64,000 nucleotides of DNA from assembly GCA_964007475.1 (NCBI GenBank), contig OZ023273.1:31735287-31799286 (forward strand). The letters are read 5' to 3'. Position numbers and translations under genes: made by a program. The stretch is from Hybos culiciformis. Its lineage: Eukaryota; Arthropoda; Insecta; Diptera; Hybotidae. Positions within the stretch are counted from its first letter, which is position 1. The number at the start of each line of letters is the position of its first letter. Under the pieces are notes generated by a model that was not told the DNA's origin, made no database searches, and saw only the letters and a list, made by a program, of their open reading frames with translations. Positions 52,393 through 64,000 of the stretch are shown here, in pieces.

Positions 52393-55300
52393 GTTGAGAT
52401 TATTAAGTATTCTCTTCTTAATGAACAAAGCCAGAAACAATAAGGCATTCAATTTCAACTTAAATAGCTTCACGTTTTGCCCTCCCAAAAGCCGAGGTCA
52501 CTGACAACTAACTAAATTTTTTATTGTATTAAAAGTATAACAACATCGATGATACAAAATCATTATTTTTGCGATAACTATGCACTCAAAGTTCAAAACA
52601 TAATTTCGTCAAAGTAAAATTTAAAAATTCGAACCTTATTTTATTTAATGTATTTAATAAAATATTCGTCGATATTATATGAAAAGTACTTACAAAAAAA
52701 AATAGATTAGATTGAAATCAATATTCAAGACGTGCTTATTATAATTTTTAATATTATTTTGTACGCACATAAAATAATAGTAACATTTTGATAATCATTT
52801 TCCTACAATACTTTAAATATCATCATAAAAAAATATTTTTCAACAATTCAAAAAAAAAAATCTTTAATTAATAGCTTGGGCTAGGTTTTATTATCTTAAG
52901 TATACTGGTATCTTATAATTAGAAATCTTATGTAAATATATATTTTAAACAGCCCCACTTTAAAATTATGAAATAAACATAACTTACTGATTTCGAATCG
53001 CACACAATATATACGAAAATTTTGTTTGTACTCTTTTGTTTTCAAATTTAATTTTATTGGTCTCTTTTTTTTAAGTATTTATGTCTTAATTCTATCGAAA
53101 ATAAAATAAAGGTCGGTAGACTTTAATTTTTGAAGTTTTGATTAAAAAAAAAAAAGAAATCAAATATTTAACATACATTTATAGATTTATACATTGTATT
53201 CATATTTTTATTATATTCTTAATCAATTATATTTTTTTTTTATTATTTTACCCACGAAAAATTTTGTTATCAAAAATCATATTAAATTTTAATTACAATA
53301 TTTAATTGATTTTTAATTAGACAGAAATTGACCGTAATAAAAATAATATTTATTTTGATAAAAATCTCAAAAAATATCAATATTTACCAAAATGAAGTGG
53401 GAAATATAAATCAAAATTGAAAGTAATTGTAAATTAATCTCTTAATTTGAATTTTCTTTGTTTTTAAAATCAATATATAAATATTATAAATTGGATCTTA
53501 TTAAAAACTATAATATTCTTTAAAATTTTAAGTTACTCGAATACGAACGTAGTAAGATTCAATTTGTTTTGACACAACTACAGTGTAATAAATCGATGAG
53601 GTAATGCTTTAACTTAAATTGCAATGCTTAACTTAAGCAAACTTCCTAATAATGATAGTTAAATAAAATTCAATTTTAATTTTAAGTAAGAGAAGTAAAT
53701 GAAGATCCCATATCTTTGAGTATTAGTGGATACAGTAGTATGGGATTTTCGATTAGTCAATTTGTCTAATATTAAAGTTGCTAAATCTTAATTATGGTTA
53801 CCAATTTTTAAAACTTCGATTATTATTTTAGTGATTAATTAGAAGCATGTAGTAATGTTATTACTTTAGTTGATTACCTAAAACTAATATCATTCTATAC
53901 ACTTCGTATATAAGATATATCAACAATATTTCCAGAATAGCAAAAAAAAAAGTGTTTACATATACACAGGTATTTTGAAAAAAACTAATATTAAATTATC
54001 CTTTCGGCAACTTCAGTAATAAAATTTCTTAATAGCAGTGATAATGTAGTTTCCTTTTTTATTTCTTTTATTTTTAAACAAATAACAAAATATATAATAT
54101 TGTTAAACAAATAAAATTTTTTGTCATTACCGCCCATATTGAAATGCAAGTGTCATAAAATGTGTAAATAATATTTATCTATATTCTACCTGATGAATTT
54201 TATAGATTACTCAGTTGCCTTACTTTTCCTTCTTAACGAACCATATATACATAATAATTTTTGATTATAATTCATAAAGGAGTCCTTTTTCTTTGTTTCA
54301 TTTGTTGCGGGACCGAAATATTTGTTTATTAATCATAAATGTAAAATAAGTGTATACCATACATTATGAATATACATATAACATAAATATATACATACAT
54401 ATATACATTTTTAAGGAATAAAAATTAATAAATATTCGGACCAGTGAGTATCGGAATAATTTTTCTATTTCATTTATGTTATGTGTACAAATTATTATTT
54501 AGTGGGATATTTTTTTAGCATGTAGTATAGTTGAAAAATAATAACAATATTATTCAGTTGATTCAAAAATAAATTCTTATAAGAGAATCAATCAATCAAA
54601 TAAATATATGAAAATATACATACCTACATTCTTGTAGACTCAAGATTTTAAACTGCTGAAAGCATATTAAACTTTAAGCTGCTACATGCTTTTAATTATG
54701 GTGGAGCTGAAAAAAAATGACATTTTTTAGAGTTTTTTTTTTATTAATATTACAAGTATACATATAAATATATTGTAAGTATCCAAGTTGGCGCCAACAA
54801 AAATTTCAACATAATTTGTGTTTATGCAGACAGAAATTTGACCCCATCAGAATTTATTACAATTTAGAATTTTTATACAAGAGTTGCTGACATCATACAT
54901 AGAGTCAACATACAATAAAGAGTTGATGTTTCCTAAATATGAAATAATTTCCAAAAATATTCTAAAATAATAATAAGCCCTTTTATTTTTAATAAAGATA
55001 AAGATTGATTAACTATACATATAGTTTTAATACGGTATTATATCGTGAAAAAAAATGGATTTTTAATGCCATCAAATTTTATTGAAAATTTTGTTGTTTT
55101 ATCAAGAACATATTTATTGATGTGAAAATTTTACTTTTCCTTTATTCACACAAAAATTTATTAAAACATAACCATCAGCAGTGAGCAATTTCAATCACCA
55201 CACACTATTGACTGTAAATGTGCAAAACTATGAAAACGTGGTAGAAACAAATTCAAGTTCATGTTTTAAATTTAAGTAGATGCATAAAAAACAAAAAATT

Positions 55301-56459
55301 ATATAAATATTCTTACCTTTATTCGGTCAAGATTCAAATATAAAAAACATACCTATAAATAAATATCTTTTTCAACAAATTTTTTAAATATACATCCAAA
55401 GGAATTGAAGATTTCCACTTGAAAATCCTTTTGATTCTACTCCAAATATATTATGTGTCAAATTGAGACAACTAAATGAGACCTGAATAACCTTTGTTGA
55501 ATCACTTAAAAAAAGACATGAGAAGTAAATTCTTTTTGGCAATTATTTTAATTTAAAAAAATTATGTTTTATGATACAAAATTTTATATAATATGTAATG
55601 TATACGAAATAAAAATATTTGTACAATTGAATAGATGATTTTGATATTCATATTGCTTATATTATGGCATTGACATAATACTGCAACATATTATTTTTAT
55701 AAATTTAATATCTTACAAAATTAAATAATTGCTAAAATAGAAAGAAAAAAATAATTGCATAATAAAACATAAAACTTTTTTTCTCTTAATTTTATTTTAA
55801 CGTCAATAAATAGTTGAGATTTCTTTTGGGTGCCAATGATTTGAAAAATTAAGCACTATGTACAGTACATTTAAAATTTTTTCCGCGTGCCACCCAAGTT
55901 GAAAATTGAAAAAATTTTCTTGATGATCATCATCCTACTGTTTTCTTTAACAGGATTTTATTTTTTTTATCTGCAAAGATTTTATCAAAACAAGAGAAAG
56001 TTTTTTTTTTTAATTTTTTTTTATTTGTGACTGGCTTTCAAATAAAGTAAATAATATATATGGAAAAGTGAGTATAATTCTAGGCCATTGGTCTTAAGAT
56101 TGGAAATTAAAAAGGTATATAGAAGAAAAATTTAAAAATGTTCGTTGAAATATCAAATCATAATGATATAATAATCAATTTGTATTTAATGACATTCATA
56201 ATTTGTTATTAATATCATCACTTGAGAGTAATTAAACATAATTATAATTTTATTCTACCTGTCATCAAATAAAAAGTATGCAATCTAATAAAGTTCAAAG
56301 GACAACCACTTATGTATGCATTATGCAATTATTTTCTCATTTTGAAATGAAAAATATATAAATATTTATATAAAATATTATTGTTTTTTAGAGTTACAGA
56401 ATTATAAAAAAAATTTTTTGAGTTTTATACGAAACCAAGAAACTTTTATTTAGAAATGG
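52393..56459. other. Non-coding AT-rich DNA with one GC-rich palindrome
   Basis: No gene recognised. GTTGGCGCCAAC, a perfect 12-bp palindrome at 54787..54798, is the only conspicuous site; it resembles E2F or NF1 type sequences. Confidence 0.55.
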
Positions 56460-56647
56460 GGCATATTCAGAGCTGGAATGCCATAACAAGCTTGCGGGAG
56501 TTTCCCGGTGGGCCGTTGGAAAATCCGTTGTCTAAAATTGTAATACTTTCTTTGAATTTTTGTTTTAAGCGTGAAAAAAATTTTTTATAAAGAAAAATTT
56601 GAATTTCACGATACTATATTCATTCAAAGTCCAGCCCTGGGTATATC
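56460..56647. mobile_element. Degenerate hAT-like MITE, ~172 bp
   Basis: The body 56468..56639 starts CAGAGCTGGA and ends TCCAGCCCTG, inverted repeats matching at nine of ten positions. Flanking 8-mers GGCATATT and GGTATATC agree at six of eight positions, consistent with an old 8-bp target duplication. A GC-richer interior segment near 56495-56520 has no ORF. Confidence 0.6.
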
Positions 56648-59600
56648 TAAAGTTTTTTCTAAAATAATGACTTCCTATAAGTGTACGTATATAAGATATG
56701 TAACGATATATACAGTATTAGTATAAATACATTTATGTCATATATTTCATGGAATTGGATACGTATTATGTACAATATAGTACATAGTAGTTCTTCAAAG
56801 CTAATTATAACTTCTCTAATCACTTTCATTTCATTTTGAAAGTACAAACATACTTACATGGAAAGGGAATAATGCGCAGGGAAAATGTGTATCCAATTTT
56901 GGTAATTTTTGTCTTATAATTATTTAAATATTTTGTGAATTAAAATTGTTTCATTAAAAAAGTACGTATACTTATAACACTAGTTTTTTTTAATTATAAT
57001 TTATTTTTTTAAACAGCGCCTACATTTATTTTCATTTTTGTCACATTTTTAAGACGAATTTCATAATAATTATTCCCACAACAATTAAAGGTATTCAAAT
57101 TGAAAACCAGAATACCTAATTATCATAATTCTTCACAAAAAAGCATCATTGTACGATGTTATACGTGGTTAAATTTAAATAAATTTAAGCGTTCCTCATA
57201 AATGAAGAATAAATTTGAGCATAATTGTTTTTAAATATATACGTAATAAGAGGTCATAAATAAACTGAGCTACAAAACTCCACATTAATTTTAACAAAGT
57301 TAGTCGATTGCTTGCCCTGAAGCTATGGTTGCGGAAATGAGTGGTAGCAATTTTTTTTAAATAAGGAAATAAGATGATTAGAAAATATGTGTGTTTTTAG
57401 TATATATCATAATGCTACAATAATTCAAATGAAAATTTATTATTAAATTAAATTTTTTATCAGTTAATAATAATAATAATAATAATTTAGCTTAAAATCT
57501 TGTCATCGAGGGCCACCCAAAATATATTTTTTTATTTCTTTAAATCTTAATAGTGCTACTGTTTTTGTCATCACTTATCTGGTTACTTTATAAGTATTTG
57601 CATCTGAATTTAAGGTATTTTATTTTATTTATTTTTTTTTTACTTCAGCACTTAACCTGTATAAAAAATAAATATTCGTATATGATTCTCAATAACAAAA
57701 AAAGTAGGTACATAATATTATAAAGTTCTTGATAAAAATTTTTTTTTCTTTCTTGACAGCTTTATTTTTTTTATATAAATATTATAAATGTAACCTCTAT
57801 GTGTGTTTGCCCTTGTGAAAATAATGCATTTTGATTCATCGACTGACTATAATGTGTATATATAAAAATATTACAAATTTTTTTCTTTAAAATTTCGAAT
57901 GTCACTTTAAATAGTGAAAAGTCATTATCAGCTTGTGAGTTTGCCTACTGATTTTTGAATAAAACTACTGACTCCAAATTTTAATCAAAAATAACTTTTA
58001 AATCATCAATTTTAATCAATATAGAGAGGTCTGTCGAGATAAGATTATACCACACTTATGGAAGAAGAATATTTTTTTATATTTATAATTGAATACTAAA
58101 GAACTCTTAAGTTCAGCATCAAAGTATAAGTTCCAGCAATGAGTCTACTTTTTTTGTTCCAATTCATTTTCCTTCAATCAAAACCATATAGAGGTATAAC
58201 TGATCACAATTATTCTTAAAAGTAATATAACAAATTAAAAAAAAATAAAAAAAATTCTACCAGTAAGTCTATTAACACCTATGTCATTTTTTTTTTTATT
58301 TTATTAAGTTATTGCATTTCTTCACTTGATTTGTTATTAATTTTATTTCTCCCATATACAACTTAATAAAAATTCAATTTTTATTTTGACGAAAATTAAT
58401 TTTAAATACTAGAAATACAACATAATGTTTGGCGGTATTCTTTGATTTATTGAACTTTATCCAAAAAAGAAACAAACAGAAATATATTTATGTTAAAACA
58501 ATTTATTTTGATGTTCAGAAAATATATATGTACACATTTTTTTATGTCGATAACAATGACATGCTACCTGTTTGCGGTATGATAAAAAGCTGTTACTATT
58601 ATTGAAAGTTGGATGAATTGATTGATGTTAAATTATTTATATATTTTTTTTTATATTTGTACAGCGTAATATAGTGGCATATTAGTCAGTCAGCACAGCA
58701 TACATAATAATAATAAAAAAAAAATATAATATGTTTAATTGGTACGCAACATGTCGCATTGCGTAAATCTTAAATAATGTGAATAATATTTTAATAAATT
58801 AAAAACTCAAATAAACAAAGATTTACGACAAAAACAAAAATAAAAATAAAAATTGCAAAAATAAAAAAAAACCGTTTCAAATGTAAAAAAAAAATTTAAA
58901 ATAAAAGATACTTTACGATTTGTCTGAATATACAAACATTTTCAATATTTTCTTTGTATCTTTTTAACCCTTTTGAAGATTGTTGGAGTATACACACTAT
59001 TATTAGTTATACACTATCATGAGCTATAAGTTTTGGTTTAAACTACAATTAAGATTTTCCTATTTCTTCCATGTAGAATAAAACATCACAATTTTTATTC
59101 AATTCCGTAGCACAAACATTTAATAGCATTGGAATCAGCTCGCATTCCTTTTTTTTGTATTCTGGTTCTTTTTTCCGGTAGGAATATTGCCAATGTGATT
59201 TTACACATATATCTTGTTCGATTTCATAATAGTGTTTTTTTTTAATCTAGTGTTACAATGTTGTTGAAATTTTGTACAATTTTTTAAAATATCGGTTTGT
59301 CAAATTTACATAAGTCACAGCTTCATTATAAGATTAGAAATTTTGTTGCAAACATTTTTTTTCAGTTTCCTATTATAAGAATAACGTACCTACCTATATA
59401 ATTTTAAGATATAGTCAACGAAATTAGTAATAATAATAATGTATCATCTTATTACATGATTTTAAAATAAATGAAGTGTAAAAGATGCACGATGCATTTA
59501 GAATAAATGAATAATATAGTTAGTTTTTTGAAAGATATTTATGACCTTTTATGTTAAAAAAAGAATTCCTATATAAGTTTAAAAGTATTAGCGCATGTTT

Positions 59601-60476
59601 TAAACACAATTTTATGAGATGTGAGGAATTTATGAATGAAATTTTAAATAGGTTCAAAAATGCGCCAATAATTTGAAATATTAAAAATATCTTAAACATT
59701 TAATGCAAACTACAAAATTTCGATACCTTAAAAAAAATTATAAAATATGTAAGCGGTGACAGACGAATACGCTTTGACTAATTATTCTTGAATACTAATA
59801 GTTGTAACTTTTAAAAGTTTATTTTTTGAATTAAATCATGTTTGATATATTTCATATCTAATCTAAAAATTTTGAATTTTTGTCCCTTTAAAGTTTTTAG
59901 TCCTTATTTATCATTATTATTTGATTAACCATATTTTTTTAATTTTAAAAAATATATTGATTAAATTCTAATAAAAAATTCAATTAAATATTTTATAGAC
60001 GAACGACACGATAAGATCTTTGAACTTTAATAAATTTTATTTTTTGTGGTTTGCACGCGTCACTTGAGAAATTTGATGTGATCGTATCCTTTTTGAAGTA
60101 CATACATATTTATAGTTTAGTTAATGGTATATACTCTTTTAAATTAATAAAAAAAAAATTATACAACATTACGAATTATATTTGACAATACATCCTACTT
60201 GAATATATGGACATTAAAAATGTTTACTCACTGTTTTGAAATTAGAATGGAACACTCATAAATTCTTATATTTGGTATTTTAAAATTTTCTAGAGGATAT
60301 CTGCACTTTAATTCAAAGATTTGGTAGTTTTTTCTAAATCCGTATGCACTTGTATTTTTGGTTTTTCAGATTTTAATTTTGATAAAATATTTTATTTTTT
60401 TTTTTTCTAATACAACAGTTCTAACCCCAAGAAAATACAAAAAAAGGTAAATTACAGAAAGAAGCTGGCAACGTTT
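56648..60476. other. Non-coding AT-rich DNA
   Basis: No gene recognised. The minus-strand open frame 56659..56847 has no motif. A slightly richer patch lies near 58660-58705 (AGTCAGTCAGCACAGCAT). Confidence 0.55.
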
Positions 60477-60538
60477 CTGTTTGCAAACTAGTTTTTTCTG
60501 TTTGCAAACTAGTTTTTTCTGTTTGCAAACTAGTTTTT
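60477..60538 (+). repeat. Three tandem 21-bp units carrying forkhead-type sites
   Basis: The unit CTGTTTGCAAACTAGTTTTT repeats three times at a 21-bp period (C at 60477, 60498 and 60519). Each unit contains TGTTTGC (60478..60484, 60499..60505, 60520..60526), which fits the forkhead core TRTTKRY. Each also has the overlapping palindromes GTTTGCAAAC and AAACTAGTTT. It lies about 25.7 kb upstream of the fkh start. A simple duplication could explain it; a homotypic binding-site cluster is the functional reading. Confidence 0.8.
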
Positions 60539-60648
60539 AATTATTTTTTCTTCTTTTTTTTCTGAAAAAGCCAGTTTTTGGGTTAGTTCATGTTAATTTT
60601 AAGGTTCAAGTGCAGATCTCCTTTTAAATATTATATTTACCCTTTACC

Positions 60649-61156
60649 GCTGTGTTTAACTGGACGCGACGGACGCGACGGTGACGTTACAAACGTGAGA
60701 GACGTTGTGATTAATTTTTTTGCAGTTATACTGGACGTCTTCAACGTTTTAAAACTAAAAAGTAAGCTATGGTAAACAAAACAACTTTCACTACTATTTT
60801 CAAATAAATTTAAAAAAATAAAAACGAAAAAATATTTAATTAATTTCTCTTCGAAACTCATGTTGAAATTATTTACAGAAAATAAAATTTTTGGATGTTT
60901 TTTTGTTTAAAACGGTTGGTACTAAGTTTTCTGTTTAAACTTTTTTTTTATTTATTCGGGCATTAAAACAGAATGCTTTGATTATCAACGTCCTTAACGT
61001 AAAAAGTTAAAATACATTTAACTTTTTACGTCGTCAACGTCGCGTCGTCAACGTCAACGTCCAGTTAAACCGTCTCCATACACTTCCATACATTTAATAT
61101 TTCTTACGTCTTTAGCGTCACGTCCGTCGCGTCCGTCGCGTCCAGTTAAACAGAGC
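60649..61156. mobile_element. GACG-rich TIR element, ~508 bp
   Basis: A 29-bp identical inverted pair, beginning TGTTTAACTGGACGCGACGG, occupies 60653..60681 and 61124..61152. A looser match GCTNTG lies just outside. A second, inner copy of the right end (ACGTCCAGTTAAAC) lies near 61058..61071, with a weaker partner near 60730 (TGGACGTCTTCAACG). TGACG/CAACG motifs recur through the right half. An internal hairpin has 15-bp perfect arms starting ACGTAAAAAGTT (60997..61011 and 61017..61031). There is no coding capacity and no clear target duplication. It is a MITE or fold-back element of unknown superfamily. Confidence 0.7.
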
Positions 61157-64000
61157 TATTAATATAATGTGAAGTTTTTGGTGTTTTAAAAATTTTTTAT
61201 AATTATGCAGAAATATTATCTATGTATTGAAAATTATACTTTGCATAATGTTGATCAAATAAGGAGTATTGCTATTGATAGGATGTCACATTAGATTATA
61301 TCATGAAATTATAGCGAATATTATCAAGTGCACCATACGTATACACGTGATATTGATGTGTAAATAATTGTGGTTAAGGACACTCATTTAGAAAATAATA
61401 AAAAAGAAAGATTCACATAATCAATAAAACATTAAATTGAAATTACATCAAATTTTAGTTTATAATATTATTTATTTTTTTATTACAAGTGATTTGAAAA
61501 TGAAACTAGAATTTAATATATGTACATATAATAAGACCTTATTATTTAAATTTATAATATTAAAGACATTATTTTTATTCAAAATATGAATTATTTAATA
61601 AATATTAAATTTAGTTTTAATTATTCAAAATTTTAATATAAAAAGAATAAAGAGAAGAAAAACCAAAATTTCATATACAACCAAGGTCTTAAGCTAGCTC
61701 TATTAATAAACATAATAATATGAATTTTTTAATTATAAATTCTATTACAATTCCGTTCAAACACAAATATTTTGGCACTGCCTTCTTTATCTTATGCCAG
61801 TTTTATTTTCGTCACACCTGCTTTTTTCTATGATAAACAAAATTCGTTATTTAAAACAGAGCGAATGTTATAATAATCCATTTCAAACTCGTACTAATAT
61901 GTTTTTATTATTAAAAAAAAAAAAATTTAAATAAAATAATTTTCCACTTAAATAAATTTAATTCTAATTAAAACTGACTAACTAAAAAAAATATGTTATG
62001 CGAGTGAAAATAGCAACCGAATAAATTTTATTTTTAGAATGATCTTATCACCGAATCAAAAAACAAATAAGTAACGAATCTGTTTTTTATTGTTTTCATT
62101 CTTGAGATAATCTTAATTTGGGAAAATGTACATACAATCTTTAATGCTGGATGTACAGACGGGTTTCACCCTAAAAACATTGCATTCGTTGAAAAAGGAC
62201 AAAGTAATACATGTATTTTAATGTTAAGTTTAGATAGAATAATGGTTATATGATTTTTGTTTTAGTAATATTTTTTTCCAACATAAACCTAACGAGTGTT
62301 TTTAAGGTCTGAAGTCGACGATTCAATAAAAAATTGTTTTATGCCAAAAAGAAAAAAATTTTGATTTAATTAGTCAAAAGTTGCGCTTACTGAAGCAAAA
62401 TTTCTTACCGCTGTCTGCACTGTTCAAAAGAACTAAGAACAAAAAAAATATATATATTAATGATAGAAAAGAAAGATGATTGAGAAAATATTTTCTATGT
62501 AATCTGCAATTGCGTAACAAAAAATTCTAATATCATGTTATTGGCATATACAATTTTATCATATTTCTTATACTTTACCATTATGTCGTTTACTTTAGTT
62601 TAGAATTTAAAAACTTTAGTGCATAATCCTTTTTTCCCAAAAAAAGAAAAAAATAGTAAAATTACATTTACTAAAAATTTATTTTTATTCCAAAAAAAAA
62701 AACAAAAAAAAAAAAAAAAAAAACCTGAATTAATTTTTGCTGATATGAAAATTGATCCTTCTAATATAACCCCACACTATATTATTGTATAGAGAGATAT
62801 TGATTTGAAACAGTCAGTGGTTTGTGTTTATTAATAAACGTTTAGGATAATAAGGGTTCTCTGATGATGGTTGATAAAGCAAAAAAAAAAATTGTTTTTT
62901 TTCTCTAATTTAGATTTATTCCATAGTTCAAGGGTGTTGAAGAAATCACTGCTTTTAATCTAAATTTTATAATGAAATTTTTATTCCAAGAATAATATAG
63001 TACATAGCTTTATTTTATTGCTATAAATGTTATTGAAAGATAAAAAGAAAATTTGCGAGAACATTTTTATGGGTTATTTTCATGTGTGAAATGTAAAACA
63101 AAAACAATACAAAATGTAATGGAATTTTAGAAGCATTAAACTGATTGATGATAATGGAAAACTGCGAAGAATAATGTTGAATTTTTAAAATTAATAAAAT
63201 TTCTTATTTAATATTCATATATACAAGATAATATATGTAAATATGTAATTCTTTTATGTTCTCTGATAACGGTATTGTAACTACAGCTGTATTCCAACAA
63301 ATTCTTTAAAGCATGTACTCATCAATTTTTCAAAGAAGGTAAAAGAAAATCACCTATCAATGAAATCATCAATTTATACTTTTTTGATGTAAATACATAT
63401 TTTTACAATATTTAATATAAAATTTTCCCACAATTAATTCAGAGTAAATTTATGGTTATTTAGCCACGTGACTTCACTCACACCCTGTTTTAATTTTATT
63501 TTTAATGTCTTTCAGGTAAGTTCATATATATGTTTAAGGTGTGGCGAAAAGAAAATGACACCAATTAAATGTATGTATAATTTTTTTTCCCTATTGAGTT
63601 TAGGAGATCGAGTATTCCCTAATTACAATAGAATATTTTGTACTGTTTGAGAATGATTTAAGTTAATCGAAATTAAATAAAATTAGCTGGTTACATGTAC
63701 TACATCTTCGAGAAATAAGAGTAAGAACAAAATTTTAGTTCCGTAAGTAAGTATAAAGAACATATTAAGCTTTCGAATATATACGATCTTAATTTTTTTT
63801 TTCAGGATAGTCCTAACCGGATAATGATTTTATATTAGAATTTTATCAAAAAGAATATAATTATTTCGTTTCGTAATAAATGAATGGACATAAATGCACT
63901 GTTATATGTAATTTAATGTTAGCGTGATGTCATTTTCAATTCATGAACAATAAAATTTCAATGATCTTCTTAACAGCAATAAAATTATAATTTCCTGGTC
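61157..64000. other. Non-coding AT-rich DNA at the window end
   Basis: No gene recognised apart from the A tract at 62692. The open frame 63468..63650 is short and has no domain. Confidence 0.55.
62692..62723 (+). repeat. Long A tract
   Basis: Thirty-two bases, all A except one C at 62703. It is the longest A run noted here; no transposon tail or duplication was identified around it. Confidence 0.9.

Noticed and set aside
55823..55896. Small inverted pair TTGGGTGCCA / TGCCACCCAA
   Set aside because: Short, imperfect and without a target duplication; not enough to call an element.

Overview
The window is a very AT-rich stretch of animal nuclear DNA, dense in A/T homopolymers and TA/TAA microsatellites. 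It has one confidently recognised protein-coding gene: an uninterrupted minus-strand CDS at 33276..34736 for the FoxA-class forkhead transcription factor Fork head (fkh). Similarity to Drosophila Fkh is strong in the DNA-binding domain, the Ala/Met/Ser-rich N-terminal region and the C-terminal tail. With the insect-style Asn, His and Gln runs, this points to a holometabolous insect, most likely a dipteran. Species cannot be read from the sequence.

Layout. 1-33 kb lies downstream of fkh. It is non-coding AT-rich DNA with a TIR element (1.6-1.9 kb), a dead non-LTR retrotransposon 3' end (7.0-7.3 kb), a composite inverted-repeat insertion (27.4-28.5 kb) and a clean hAT-type MITE with a perfect 8-bp target duplication (29.07-29.44 kb). 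33-34.7 kb is fkh, followed in the same frame by an 89-codon Gln/His/Asn-rich ORF beyond a UGA-C and then a UAA stop. 34.7-64 kb is the 5' flank. It holds a higher-GC patch near 38.6-38.8 kb, a piggyBac-like MITE (50.6-50.8 kb), an unusual ~1.07-kb palindrome-array element with a nested pair of GC-rich hairpins (51.3-52.4 kb), a degenerate hAT-like MITE (56.5-56.6 kb), a 21-bp triplicate carrying forkhead-type sites (60.48-60.54 kb) and a GACG-rich TIR element (60.65-61.16 kb).

Reading. One developmental regulator sits alone, with about 30 kb of gene-free DNA on each side, as expected for a gene with a large cis-regulatory landscape. No tRNA, rRNA, CRISPR array or second gene was recognised. 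The points most worth a second look are the in-frame ORF after the fkh stop, the helically phased forkhead-site triplicate upstream of fkh, and the palindrome-array element at 51.3-52.4 kb.
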